Assembly (NCBI RefSeq): GCF_902806685.2
Contig: NC_048541.1
Span: 15,200,662-15,264,661 of the forward strand
DNA length: 64,000 nucleotides
Source of the DNA: Maniola hyperantus
Taxonomy: Eukaryota; Arthropoda; Insecta; Lepidoptera; Nymphalidae
Direction of reading: 5' to 3'
In this document: positions 31,236-42,949 of the stretch, in pieces
Numbering within the stretch: the first letter of the stretch is position 1
Layout: every line of letters begins with the position of its first letter
Translations under genes and position numbers: made by a program
The notes under the pieces: model-generated
Databases searched by the model: none
Told to the model about the DNA's origin: nothing
The model's input: the letters and a program-made list of their open reading frames with translations, nothing else

Positions 31236-31690
31236 TTTCATTCATTCATCATCAACCGATAGACGTCCATTGCTGGACATATATGTCTCTTGTAGGGACT
31301 TCCACACGACACGGTCTTGCGCCGCCTGAATCCAGCGGCTCCCTGCAACTCGTCTGATGTCGTCCACCTACTTAGTGGGGAAGTCTTACAACGCAGCGTA
31401 TTCCGGTGCGAGGTCGCCATTCCAGCACCTTGGGACCCGAACGTCTGTCGGTTGTACGAACTATGCCCTGCCCATTGCCACTTCAGCTTCGCAACCCATT
31501 GAGCTATGTCGGTTACTCTAGTTCTCCTACGGATCTCCTCATTTCTGATTTGATCACGTAGAGAAACTCCGCACATGGCTCTCTCCATCGCTCGCTGAGT
31601 GACTCTGGCTTTCTTATGAGGCCCATAGTTAGCAACCATGTCTCGGATCCATATGTCATCACTGGCAACACGCACTATTGAAGACTGTGG
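31236..31690 (-). pseudogene. RTE-type LINE endonuclease/RT tail
   Basis: The minus-strand frame 31238-31675 reads RVTQRAMERAMCGVSLRDQI, then RRRTRVTDIAQWVAKLKWQW, the conserved C-terminal part of RTE-like LINE ORF2. The following part is frameshifted relative to the family. It ends in the TCATCATCAACCGATAGACG tip. Confidence 0.8.
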
Positions 31691-31733
31691 TCTTCAAGCA
31701 CTGAGGAATTTTGGACAGGTAAAAAATATAGAT

Positions 31734-31950
31734 AACTAGCTAATGCCCACGACTTCATCCGCGTCGATTTAGGTTTTAAAAATCCCGTGGGAACTCTTTG
31801 ATTTTCCGAGATAAAAAGTAGCCTATGTCCTTCCACGGGATATAAGCTAACTCTGTACCAAATTTCATCGAAATCGGTTAAACTGTTGGGTCGTGAAAAG
31901 CTAGCAGATAGACATACAAACTTTCGCATTTATAATATTAGTATCGACTA
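31734..31950 (+). mobile_element. Dispersed repeat C
   Basis: CTAGCTAATGCCCACGACTT through GGGATATAAGCTAACTCTG to CGCATTTATAATATTAGTA. The ends are well defined. Confidence 0.65.
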
Positions 31951-32483
31951 TAAAACTAGTAAGAATCTGCCGACATGTCAAACAGTACAGGTGAAAGGCA
32001 CCCCGTATTAATCACACACAAAGTCCAACTGTCAAACGTATATCTCTTTCAAGTCGTTCCACACATCGCGACGTTGATGTATGAGGCTGCATGTTGGAGT
32101 CGTCAGCTCGCCAGTCGGCTGTAACTGGATACATTTAGGCAATTTCAGCCCGAGCCGTCGCCACGTGCCGACTATCTTAAACTCGTTAGGTATGTGTATG
32201 TTTACCATTTAGAAATGCGCTGAATTGGGACGTGAAGATTCACCTATTTTCTGGTAATAAGTAACTAATAATAAGTAATAGGTAAAATTAGACTAGATCG
32301 TAGTTCAATTGCGTTTAATTTATAGAATAGCGGTTGGCTGTCATTAGACCTGTTGGCAAGTGATGATGCAGCCTAAGATGGAGCGCGCTTGCCTAGAAGA
32401 TGCCTATTCACTCTTGACTTGGCACTCAGTAATAACAAAGAAATTAAGTATACGAATAATTTGTACAGAGAAGAATGTTAAAT

Positions 32484-32875
32484 AGGGTTCCGTACTCGGG
32501 TATGTTTTCGACATTTTACCTACCTACACGATAAATTTTAAAAACTATTATGCTTAAAAAATCTGTTTTGGAATGTCCAGATGAAGCCCTTTTATATGAT
32601 AACCCATTTGGTATAGTACTTACTTTGAAAATTGGAAATACTAATTATTTGCACATTACCAAATTTTTTTTGTGATGTAACCACAAATTCAGGGTTTTCG
32701 AATTTTTTCCTTTAATTGTGCTATAAGACCTACCTACCTGTCAAACATCATGATTCTCAACGGGAAGTACCCTATAGGTTTTCTTGACAGACACGACAGA
32801 CGGACAGACACACAGACAACGAAGTGATCCTATAAGGGTGCCTTTTTTCCTTTTGAGGTACAGAACCCTAAAAAG
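32484..32875 (+). mobile_element. Dispersed repeat (GGGTTCCGTACTCGGGTA type)
   Basis: Starts at AGGGTTCCGTACTCGGGTA and ends in GGTACAGAACCCTAAAAA. It is the same family as in the Ten-m intron at 25366. Confidence 0.6.
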
Positions 32876-33159
32876 AGGAGAGGAAGACCAAATAAAAGAT
32901 GGATGTAGTGCGTCAAAAAGAATATGCGTGTAAAATGTATGGATGATGCGTTGACGGATGACAGAAGCGAGTGGAAGAAGAAAACTTGTTGTGATCCCAC
33001 ATCATACTTAGCGTGGGATAAGGACAGGACGAAGAAAAATAATGCGTAGATAGAAAATAGAGCCAGGTGGATCACCTAGTTGAGAATAGAAGTGTTCTTG
33101 CGATAGCTTCAGGACAGTCCGTAAAAATCTACAGGGATATCTATCCTAGTTGAAATGTA

Positions 33160-33760
33160 ATTTTGCATGCACCGCTTTTAACTGACAATGCAAACCCGTC
33201 GAAGTTTCCGATTTATACGAGTAAGTCAGTGTGAAAATGCAAACATTAATTCATGCCCAGTTATAATTTTCCATACTTCGACCACACACCGCGCGATCTG
33301 AATCTCCAATTTTAAATTTAGCACTAAAGTTCGTTTCGAACACGCAATATTTATATGAGGGAGCCGAGCTGCGATTTATAGTTAGGAAACAATCGGAAAC
33401 TTCGTCCGGCGTCGTCGTGACTTCGTTTTAATTAGTGCCCATTCATCGTGAAACAATTGAGTCCTCCAACAAATCCATTATCGGGAACTTTTCGATAGTC
33501 GAAAGAGGTGTATTCAAAGTTTGCGATTGTGATGAGATCGCGGAGACTCTTTGTAGAACACGGGTGCCCGATGCTACCAATCTATCTTTGGAAAATTTTC
33601 ATTCAAGCGATTTCTTAGGTCTATTCACGTGAAGTCATCAGGAGTGGGCCCGGCACGGCGAGCTATTTAAACTGCTGAGTAATTAATTATCCGGGCGATT
33701 TATCTTCCTACGGAAATATTGTTTTGAAAGAATTTCTAAAGATGAGTGTAATACCTAACC
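33160..33760. other. Repeat-poor island, possible regulatory DNA
   Basis: No recognised repeat and no convincing exon. Short frames here lack splice context. Confidence 0.3.
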
Positions 33761-34689
33761 TATAAGATTTAGGTAGGTTTTCTATTTATCACTACAGAAT
33801 GTTATTAAGATTTCCTAGAATGTTATTAAGATTTCCTATGATCACTACCATAATAATTTAATTATTATACCTAAATGAGAAAATGTGTTATTATTCTTCA
33901 ATATCGCAACGAGGTAATGTAATGACGTGTTTTTCCATGGGTTAAAGATTAGATTTCCCATCCCATGAGATTCCCATCCCAGAGCAACTTTGATTATTGT
34001 CTTCGAATAAAAAGAGTTTCAATGAATCGAAACACAAACTTAGCTGAGCCTGTTAATCATTCGCTTGAAAATTTACAAAATTTCAGGAAGATATTATATA
34101 AATTTACTTATTTTAAAATACTCAAAACCATTTGGGCGATATTTGTCGCGCAAATCCCATTATTCAGGGGGGAGTTTAAACGGCACCGGCCCTGATAAGG
34201 CGAAATATTTAACGAAACCAGGCCAACTGAAAGTCATCGATTAAATACCTACATGCGTAATATCATTATGCCGGAGCGATTTTCCTCTGTGTAATCCAAT
34301 TCCCAATTGGTCGTGACGACTTTTTTTGCCGTATCGTAGAGACACCTGCGTTCCTGTTTTAGTGTCAAGACCTCTTATAGGAGCGATACGTCAAAATGAA
34401 CACTTCTACATAATATAGGTAAGAACGTGTCAATTTGACATCACATGTGACAGTTAGGAGTTACGTGTGATGAATCGATTTTCGCAGCAAATAATCTAAA
34501 ACTATTTTACCAGCTTCAGGAAGCTTTAGAAGGCTGAAGCCCAAAACTGAACATCTAGAAAGCTAAAATTTTGGACAGTTTCCTTCACAATATTATAGAC
34601 AAGACGCCGCTACGGCTAATTGTGTTGAAATTTAGAATAATTTCATCTTTTGTAACACATGCAAATAAAGAATTTGAATTTCCAAGGAA

Positions 34690-35120
34690 TGAGGCTGGAT
34701 TATTTCAAATTCCAGCGCCATTTTGAATAAAAAGGGGGGTTTTGCCGATTGAAGCCGCAGGCGGTCGCTAATGTTACTAAAAATGTGTTACATGCGGCTC
34801 TAGTATTATATCCGTTATTCATTTTAATATTATAAGAACTCACTAGACGATTATCTGTCGTCACGATACAGTGAAAACCGGTTTACACCGGAGATAAAAT
34901 TCTACTTTCTTGAAAGAGATTTTTTTACGTTGACGCTGCGGAATTCTTTATTAATATCGAGTCTCGGTGTTTAAAAGTTGGCGGAGGTATTTTCCGAATT
35001 CCCGAAGATTAAAGGGTCTTTGATCATCGTTCCAAGCGATTAATATACCTGGCCCTTTTAATGATCTCGGCTCAATGTTTGCGCAGCTATTTCCCTGAGT
35101 GTCTATTGAAAGTTAAGTAT
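34690..35120. other. Repeat-poor island, possible regulatory DNA
   Basis: Unique sequence with several CGG/GCG words and no frame. No repeat match elsewhere in the window. Confidence 0.3.
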
Positions 35121-35267
35121 TTAACTTTTTGGGGCATTTCGGAACATTAAAATGTCCCTTTAAACATTAAAGCTTAAAATATTCATTCTGTTATCTTCAT
35201 CAGATTGTTATGGTTTCGAATTTGAAATAAGTACATGTTTTATAACTTAAAAATTTTCTAGAGCGAT

Positions 35268-35405
35268 TAACCGCCATACTCAGAGTCGCTAACTAATCGT
35301 TACTTAAGATTGAGTTAAAATGAGACAGATTTATGTGAGAGATATAGCTCTGTCTCGTTAACTCAATCTTAATTAACGATTAAGCGACTCTGAGTACGGC
35401 TGTTA
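35268..35405. mobile_element. Palindromic MITE
   Basis: CGCCATACTCAGAGTCGCTA near the left end is inverted at AGCGACTCTGAGTACGGC near the right end, and the inner parts (ACTCAATCTTAA) also pair. The related copy at 43391-43522 shares the inner core. Confidence 0.7.
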
Positions 35406-35549
35406 GTATTGTACAGTGACATCTAAGTATTTTGTTATACAGAAATGTCTCGACAAAGAGGATGACGTATTACAAGTAAGACAACTGAAAGGCTCGAGCC
35501 AGCCTCGAGTGATGAGGCTTTGGCCTTTTACACAGGCCTTTTAGGTCAG

Positions 35550-35582
35550 GACCATAGATAACAGAAGAAGTTATCTATGGTC
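35550..35582. repeat. 13-bp perfect hairpin, 7-nt loop
   Basis: GACCATAGATAAC at 35550-35562 pairs with GTTATCTATGGTC at 35570-35582. Confidence 0.9.
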
Positions 35583-35750
35583 AGAACAAATACATAATAA
35601 ATCAGAGAAACCGCATACGGTGCGACAAAGCTCTCTTGGCACTTCAAATGACCTTGACAGGGGGGCGCTGTTGGAGAACAAAGGCTTAGAATATTCCAAC
35701 AAGAACAAAGGGGGCAATGTTAGTTTCTATTTTCGCCACGTGCCAAGATG

Positions 35751-36205
35751 GAAAATCCCAGGTCAGAATGAAGGTCCATAGTCCGTAGTCCGCACCTCGA
35801 CTAGCGTCGAAGTCACTCGAGAATATAGGTACAAAAGTTTACATCTTGTTCCAATGTAAAGCTAGAAGTCGCTTCAACATAAAATAAATTACAAGTGGTC
35901 GTATTTCGTAATATTTTATTTGTATTTCCACAAAAAGAAATAAAAAAACCAAGTTGGTTAATGTTTATATCAAAGGTCTGTAAGGAAAATCCCAGGTCAG
36001 AATCAAGGTCTATAGTCCGTTGTCCGTACCTAAACTAGCGTCGAAGTCACTCGAGAAGATAAGTACAAAAGTTTACATCTTGTTCCAATGTAAAGCTAGA
36101 AGTAGCTTCAACATAAAATACAAGTGGTCGTATTTCGTAATATTTTATTTTTATTTCCCCCAAAAAGATATAAAAACCAAGTTGGTTAATTTTATATCAA
36201 AGGCA
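35751..36205 (+). repeat. Tandem duplication, 234-bp period
   Basis: GAAAATCCCAGGTCAGAAT starts both copies (35751 and 35985). Copies differ by scattered substitutions and small gaps (for example AATAAATTACAAG against AATACAAG). No frame is preserved. Confidence 0.9.
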
Positions 36206-38164
36206 GGAAATAGAGCAGAAATCGTTAGTCCCGCGAACACTCCGACTTTGGCGTCCGAAATTAATTAAAGAAACTGAGAACGCTTTCATATTTAGGGCTC
36301 CTTAACAAAAATTTGAAACGGAACCTTAATGGTGTCGTTCTGTTGATCCTTTTTGAAACTTGCACGAGCATTATAGCACCAATTTAGCTCCGCTATAAAG
36401 CTAATTGGCACTAGTGAACATACTTTTAGAAGTTTTGGTAGATTTTACAATTTACAATTTGGTATTGTATGTCCGAGGGTGTGGTTTAGTTGTATGATGT
36501 ATCGCATTCCAGTATAATCAATTGGAAAGTTAAGTAACGTCGCCTAAAGACGATTACTGGACGGGAGAGTGACTGCAATCTCACCAGGTGGTAAGTAATG
36601 GTGCACTCTAAGATGAAAGCGGGCCAAACTGGAAGGGATGTGGCAGTTTTTTTATAAATTAAGACTAACACTTTTGTAGAAACATAAAAACAAATAACTA
36701 CGCTGCTTGACTATACTGAAAACTTCAATTTGACTATAGGTAAAGACAAAAAAATCAAGCTTTTAGTTAATTACTGTATTGGGTCTACGAAAAATTAACT
36801 ATTTTTAACTAAACGTTTTCTACTCCAATCTTTCACCAATCCATTTAAGTAGGTACCTAGTTCATAATTTTAGCTACTAATCGTATATCGTCTAAATCAC
36901 TAAAATTTAATAGATACCTAGTTCTTGGATTAAATTTTAGTTATCGCACATTTTTATTTCACTCAATATAATTTCACGTGTAAACCCGACTCCTATCATG
37001 AAATATAATACAATTAAAAGCATGTAAATCCATATGCGCTGCAATGTATCATGTCAAGCCATGGCCGCTTGGCTGTGATAAGATTACTAGACAAAGGAAG
37101 TCCACCCATATCACTACCACTAAATACGAGCCTTTGTAACTACCCTATTCGACTACTATACAGCCACAAGCCGAATTAAACCCTAACAACAAAACCATAA
37201 AGACTAGATTAAAAAATGCATTGTTTATTAGAATCGCAACATCAACGTCTGCTTCGTTAAAGGACACTCAGCTTTATTTATGTCGACATACAGGCAATGT
37301 TGCTTTGTTTACCCAACTAACAAATTAGTTTTATTAAATTTAGACTTTATCCTTAAATAAATAGAGTTCAAAGCGGTACACTCGTGAGATTTTAATGGTG
37401 TCTTTGTCAAGGGAATTCAGACTTTTCTGTAATGAGATTAAAGTTGGTATTTGATTGGAGATTAAAGGTCGGTCGGGTGGTATCCGGCACGATAAGGAGA
37501 CGTTGGCTAAGTCAGTACGTCACGCAAGCACTGCACTAAATTATGTTGCGATTTGAGATATAAAGCGAATGGACGCCACCTTGCAAGGCAGTTTTTTTAT
37601 AGTCCTTTATGGTCTATGCCTATGGTAATGTCATGGGCTTGCCGTTAGGGGACATTTAATTAGCATAGGCCATGAGTAGGTAGGTATAAACGTGAAAATA
37701 AACTACCAAAAGATTCACAAAAAATTTATTCGATCGATAAGTGCAATAAAAATGCATTTAAATGCATTCAGATTTGCCCGCGAAAACGCTACCCGCCATC
37801 TTTTTAGGTTCATGAGCTGTCATGACGTCACACGGATTGGTAAACAACAGTAATAATTCTTAGTGAAATATGTACATTACAACTTAAATCCATGTGACGT
37901 CACAGTCGAAATTAACATGGCGGCTACGGTATCATGCATTTTGGATATTAATTGAAGAACAGATAAAAAGTGAAATCTTTCAAATTAGGTAATTATAAAA
38001 TTCCGTATATTGTAATTTTATAAACTAAAATTAACATTTTTCGATTGCTTATTGCTGCTACTATCTTGTTCATACATTTTTATTTTTTCAATAGCTTAAT
38101 CGTAGCATAATAGGTTAACCTCTAAAACAACGTAGCACAGGCTACATAATAGGTGTATATGTAT

Positions 38165-38395
38165 AGTATAGTAGCAATCCATACTAATATTATAAATGCG
38201 AAAGTGTGTCTGTCTGTCTGTCTGTCTGCTAGCTTTTCACGTCTCAACCGTTCAACCGATTCTGACGAAATTTGGTACAGAGATAGCTTGCATCCCGGGG
38301 AAGGACATAGGCTACTTTTTATCCCGGAAAATTGAAGAGTTCCCACAGGATTTGTAAAAACCTAAATCCACGCGGACGAAGTCTAGTATTTCATA
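38165..38395 (-). mobile_element. Dispersed repeat C
   Basis: Inverted copy from CATACTAATATTATAAATGC to CACGCGGACGAAGTCTAGTA, with a GTCTGTCTGTCTGTCTG run. Confidence 0.7.
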
Positions 38396-38484
38396 AATCA
38401 ATAATCGTAGTATTTTGGTTTAATTGCAAAGTCGAGTTCTCAACGAGTCTCGGTGGAAGACTTGCGACGCACGCGATATAGTTT

Positions 38485-38728
38485 TAACTAGCTTATGCTC
38501 GCGACTTCGTCCGCGTGGACTACACAAATTTCAAACCCCTATTTCACCCAGTTAGGAGTTGAATTTTCAAAAATCCTTTCTTAGCGGATGCCTACGTCAT
38601 AATAGCTAACTGCATGCCAAATTTCAGCAAGATCCGTCCAGTAGTTTGGGCTGTGCGTTGATAGATCAGTCAGTCAGTCAGTCAGTCAGTCAGTCAGTCA
38701 GTCACCTTTGCCTTTTATATATTTAGAT
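38485..38728 (+). mobile_element. Dispersed repeat C, (CAGT)n subtype
   Basis: ACTAGCTTATGCTCGCGACT at the left and CCTTTTATATATTTAGAT at the right, with eight or more AGTC units. Confidence 0.7.
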
Positions 38729-38736
38729 AAAAAACT

Positions 38737-38955
38737 ACTAGATGATGCCCGCGACTTCGTTCGCGTGGAATTAGGTTTTTAAGAAATCCGTGGGAACTCT
38801 TTGATTTTCCGGGATAAAAAGTAGCCTATGTCACTCTCCAAGTCTTTAACTATACCTAGCCATGCAAAAACTCATGTCAATCCGTTGCTCCGTTGCGACG
38901 TGATTGAACTACAAACCAACAAACAAACACACTTTCGCATTTTTAATACTGATTA
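38737..38955 (+). mobile_element. Dispersed repeat C, long subtype
   Basis: Begins ACTAGATGATGCCCGCGAC and ends CTTTCGCATTTTTAATACTG; adjacent to the previous copy. Confidence 0.65.
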
Positions 38956-39324
38956 TAAAGGCAAAGCGTCAATTTTTTATCAGCTCATTAAAAATATTAA
39001 GTAAATAGCCCTTTGTTTTAGCCATTAGCCAGACATTGAAACTTGGTATCGGCAGACTTGGGAACCGGAGTCGATGGCGTTTTTTTCCCATTTTTCCCCA
39101 TTTCCCCGTATCCCGGGAAGCTCTAACGAAGTCCTAACGAGACGACCAGTCCTTATTATCAACTCTGTAATCGGCGTTTATTTTGCTTTGAAGTTTTTGA
39201 TCGTGAGATATAAAATTGTTACCTTTTGAACTTTGCCCTCTAATGAGATGTAAATTGTTCTAATCTTATATTATAGGTAACAACCTATAATGTATGGATT
39301 AAAAGAATTCTAGCCTAATCTTTT

Positions 39325-39520
39325 ATCACCATCATCATCTCAACGCCGCGCCGGCCCACTACTGAACACAGACCTCTCAGAATGAGAGGTGTAGGGCCAG
39401 TATCCACCATGCAGACAAAGTACGGTTTGGCAGACTTCACTCATACTTTCGAATATAATATAGTAAAGAACTTTAGGCATGCAGGTTTTCTCACGATGTT
39501 TGAGTTCATCAACTATCCAT
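39325..39520 (-). mobile_element. tRNA-derived SINE B, 3' part
   Basis: CATCATCATCTCAACGCCG through CTCAGAATGAGAGGTGTAGG to TTCTCACGATGTTTGAGTT; the head is absent. Confidence 0.6.
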
Positions 39521-39700
39521 CATCCATGTATTAAAAAATTACAAAGTTTGCGTTTGTGCGCGTAAGTAGGTATCACGAAAAACCACTGGACTGATTGTGA
39601 CAAAATTCCAAAATCATAATCAGTCAATCAATCCGTCAATGTCACCGAAGCCTAGGGAAAAAGCTAGTCCAAAATAAAACATGTGTATCTACCTATATTA

Positions 39701-39868
39701 GAGCCTCAATAGCTCAACTGGTAAAGGAGTGGACTGAAAACCGAAAGGTCGACGGTTCAAACCCCGCCCGTTGCACCATTGTCGTACCTATAGGTACTCC
39801 TAGCACAAGCTTCACGCTTAGTTGGATAGGAAAGGGGACTAACATGGCTAATATTCTTTAAAAAAAAA
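39701..39868 (+). mobile_element. tRNA-Phe-derived SINE, copy 4
   Basis: The head is intact, with A box TAGCTCAACTGG and B box GGTTCAAACCC, and the tail is ATTCTTTAAAAAAAA. Confidence 0.85.
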
Positions 39869-40232
39869 TCGAATAAGTACAATCGAAATCCTAAAAAATC
39901 CGCTTAAAATTAAAACCTTAACTTTTTTCAACACGTGACGCAAAGGTCAGATTTAAGTCGCACGTGGAGTGTGTGTGAACTGTGAACTGGCGGACGTGAG
40001 TAAGGTATTTTCATGGAATTTTCCAATTTGATCGCCCTAATCGCGCCGACGGTTATCAGATCGCCCCTCAAATCAGGACAGGAATCAGTCACGGATCCAA
40101 CTGCATTCTTCACGAGACAGCTAATTTGGGCCCCCATTTTCGTGAAACTTTGGCATCCATCAGCCGACTCGGTGTCGCCTAGGGTCACCAGATGGCCATG
40201 ATTTTCTGGATTATCCTAACATTCCAAATTTT

Positions 40233-40317
40233 ATACAATGAACCAAAAGCTTAATTTGCTATAATGCTGAAACAGTTTGGGCGGATTATAGCAAATTAAG
40301 CTTTTGGTTCATTGTAT
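40233..40317. repeat. Perfect 33-bp inverted repeat, 19-nt loop
   Basis: Arms 40233-40265 and 40285-40317 are exact inverses (AAGCTTAATTTGCTATAAT end of the left arm). Confidence 0.92.
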
Positions 40318-40644
40318 ATCATAGACTTCCGCAAAGTAACGCCGGCTTCTATATCCTGATTAAATAGCAAAAATAGATAAGTAGATAAGTCGTGCTTTTC
40401 TAAAACTTAGTTCAGAAATTATGTTTATAATTTTTATGACAGTGTTTTTACCTACACTTCAAGATTTTTCTCAAAATTATTTAGTCTCAATTGTTGCTGC
40501 GCTATAGGGTCCTGATGCGTAGGTAGTAGGTTGTTACCTACCTAGTAGTTACTAACTACAAACTAGTTAAGTAGTTTGGTACATAGATATCTTTGGTTCT
40601 TAGTAGATTAATCTCATCAAATTATGTTCATAGGTTCATAGCAC

Positions 40645-40803
40645 TGACTGATCTATGAACGCGCAGCTCAAACTACTGGACGGATCAGGCTGAAATTTGG
40701 GATGCAGGTAGCTATTGATGATATGACATAATAGCTACCTGCATCCCAAAGGATTTTTGGAAATTCAACCCCTAAGGGGATGAAATCGCGAGCATAAGCT
40801 AGT
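40645..40803 (-). mobile_element. Dispersed repeat C, truncated
   Basis: GACTGACTGATCTATGAACG through CTACTGGACGGATCAGGCTG to CGCGAGCATAAGCTAGTT, with a short inverted piece around TAGCTACCTGCATCCCAA. Confidence 0.6.
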
Positions 40804-40819
40804 TCTCTATAATGTTCTC

Positions 40820-40905
40820 AAACTCAAAGGTGTCGTGAAGTCAGTCAATCCGCACTTGTGTGGACTGTGGCCTAAACCTGGCACTTTGAGATGATGATGA
40901 AGAAA
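40820..40905 (+). mobile_element. SINE B fragment
   Basis: TCTCAAACTCAAAGGTGTCG, then AATCCGCACTTGTGTGGACT and GATGATGATGA. Confidence 0.45.
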
Positions 40906-41159
40906 TTAGTTTCTCAGATTTTTTTAAAGCTTGTCCAGCTATTTCGCTTTATCCTGGCAACCCTCGCTCGTCCACTATCGGAAGATTCAATGAATGATAA
41001 CGAGTGTAATAAATACTACGCTCCTTGAATGGCCGTAATTAATTTAATGGATTTCGACAAAGAAATATGTACATTGAGATAGTGAGATTAATAGAAAACG
41101 ATAGAGCAAGGCGCTACTTTGTGAAATTGTAAGTCGTACTACCAAAAACAAGCAAATAC

Positions 41160-41505
41160 TTCATCATCATCATCAACAACCAATAGACGTCCACTGCTGG
41201 ACATAGGTCTCTTGTAAGGACTTCCACACGCCACGGTTTTGCGCCGCCGCCGCCATCCAGCGGCTCCCTGCAACTCGTTTGATGTCGTCCCTCCACCTAG
41301 TCTAGTGGGGGGGGGGGGGGGGGGGGGGGGGGGTGTGTTTCCTTCCACCGCTGGGTCTTCCGGTGCGAGGTCGCCATTCTGGCACCTTGGGACCCTAACG
41401 TCTATCGGTTGTACGAACTAAGTCCCTGACCAATTGCCACTTCAGCTTCCCAACCCGTTGAGCTATGTCGGTTACTCTAGTTCTCCCACGGATCTCCTGA
41501 CATGA
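41160..41505 (-). mobile_element. RTE-type LINE tail with a G27 run
   Basis: Same family as 31236-31690 (tip CATCATCATCAACAACCAATA, body TCTAGTTCTCCCACGGATCT). A run of 27 G (41307-41333) replaces the expected short G-rich stretch. Confidence 0.75.
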
Positions 41506-42021
41506 CAACATCATCATTTATCATGTGAGAATGCAGTCAACGGCTAACTTTAAAAAATCAAAGCCACTATGTATCCATTGGGATCATATCTATCCCAAGA
41601 AACTGGATATGACGCCATCATGATCAGGTATTCAGTATAATTAACTACTACCGATACATCTCGGATATACCCACGGTATAATACAACTTGCCAAAATATA
41701 ATTTGCCAAGCGATTTGCATGTATCGGTGTATGTGATACGTTTCAAATTAGCATGTATGGTATCTTTGACCTTCGGTGGTCTTCTGGTCGCAGAGATGGT
41801 GGATGATTTTTATAGGTAAGTCGTAGGCAACAACATAATAAAAAAAAATTGAGACAATTGAAATGTTCTATGCGTGCCTACCTAGGTACCTACCACCAGT
41901 AACTTTCAAAAAGATATACAAAATTTAGCAATACCAGGAATTAGCATGATAATTTGGAGGTGGTCTAAATAAATTAAATTTTTATCACGTCAACACCTAC
42001 CGTGTCCAAATTAATGCTTTA

Positions 42022-42367
42022 ATCTATATATATAAAATTCAAAGTCCTGACTGACTGACTGACATATATATCAACGCACAGCCTAAACCACTGGTTTTAG
42101 AGACATGAAATTTTGAGAGTGTGTTCTTTGTAAAGAGTAGGTATCCACTAAGAAAGGATTTTTCGAAATTCCACCCCTAAGTGGGTTAAATAGGGGATGA
42201 AAGTTTGTATGAAAGTCCGTCATTTTTCAAGTTATTTGCATGAAAATTGGTATTTGGGTTTTCGGTCACAAATGAAGAAATACGTGTTCCAGGATTTTTG
42301 GACATTCATCCCCCACCTCGATTTTCTAAGTTCCACCCGAGCGAAGCCGGGGCGGGTCAGCTAGTTT
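42022..42367 (-). mobile_element. Dispersed repeat F (GCGAAGCCGGGGCGGGTCAG end)
   Basis: From ATATATAAAATTCAAAGTCC through ATCAACGCACAGCCTAAACC to GCGAAGCCGGGGCGGGTCAG. A longer copy lies at 59565-60041. Strand is given by analogy with repeat C. Confidence 0.6.
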
Positions 42368-42949
42368 TCATACAAAGAGATGCGATGCGATTATAATTAT
42401 GTTAACAATAATCATATTTTATTTTGAGTAACTTATAAACACGATTAACTCATAGGAGGTATTTAATTTTATCCACACGTACGAATTCGGGCCGTTCGCG
42501 TCGCTATTCGTCCACGTGAATGTATGTTTTGAAAATTCCGTGAAGACCTTTGATTTTTCAGGATGAAAAAGATCTCTGTCTTCGGGATGCAAGCTATCTC
42601 TGTACGTTTGTACTCTGTACATGTGCGTGTGTGTGCTTCGTCAAACTCGGTTGAAGGAATGGGTCGTGAAAAGGTAACATACAAAAATTTGTGTATAATA
42701 CAGACAGTATGGTACAAATTTTCGCATTTGAAATATTAGTAGGTACAGGTAGGTATTAAAGTATGTATATTCTACGTCGTACGATTTATGATTTTTGAAT
42801 TTTTTAACCTGAAGTAAAAGTTCGTCAGCTCCTAGACTATGTTCTAGGTGTTCGGGCAGGCTTTCGGTACGCGCCGGCACGAGATGGCCGATAACACACG
42901 CCTTCATTAACCTTTACCCGAAAGCATTAATTACGTTAAACAAAAACAA

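Noticed and set aside
38670..38704. Independent (CAGT)n microsatellite
   Set aside because: It is an internal part of repeat C and recurs in its other copies.
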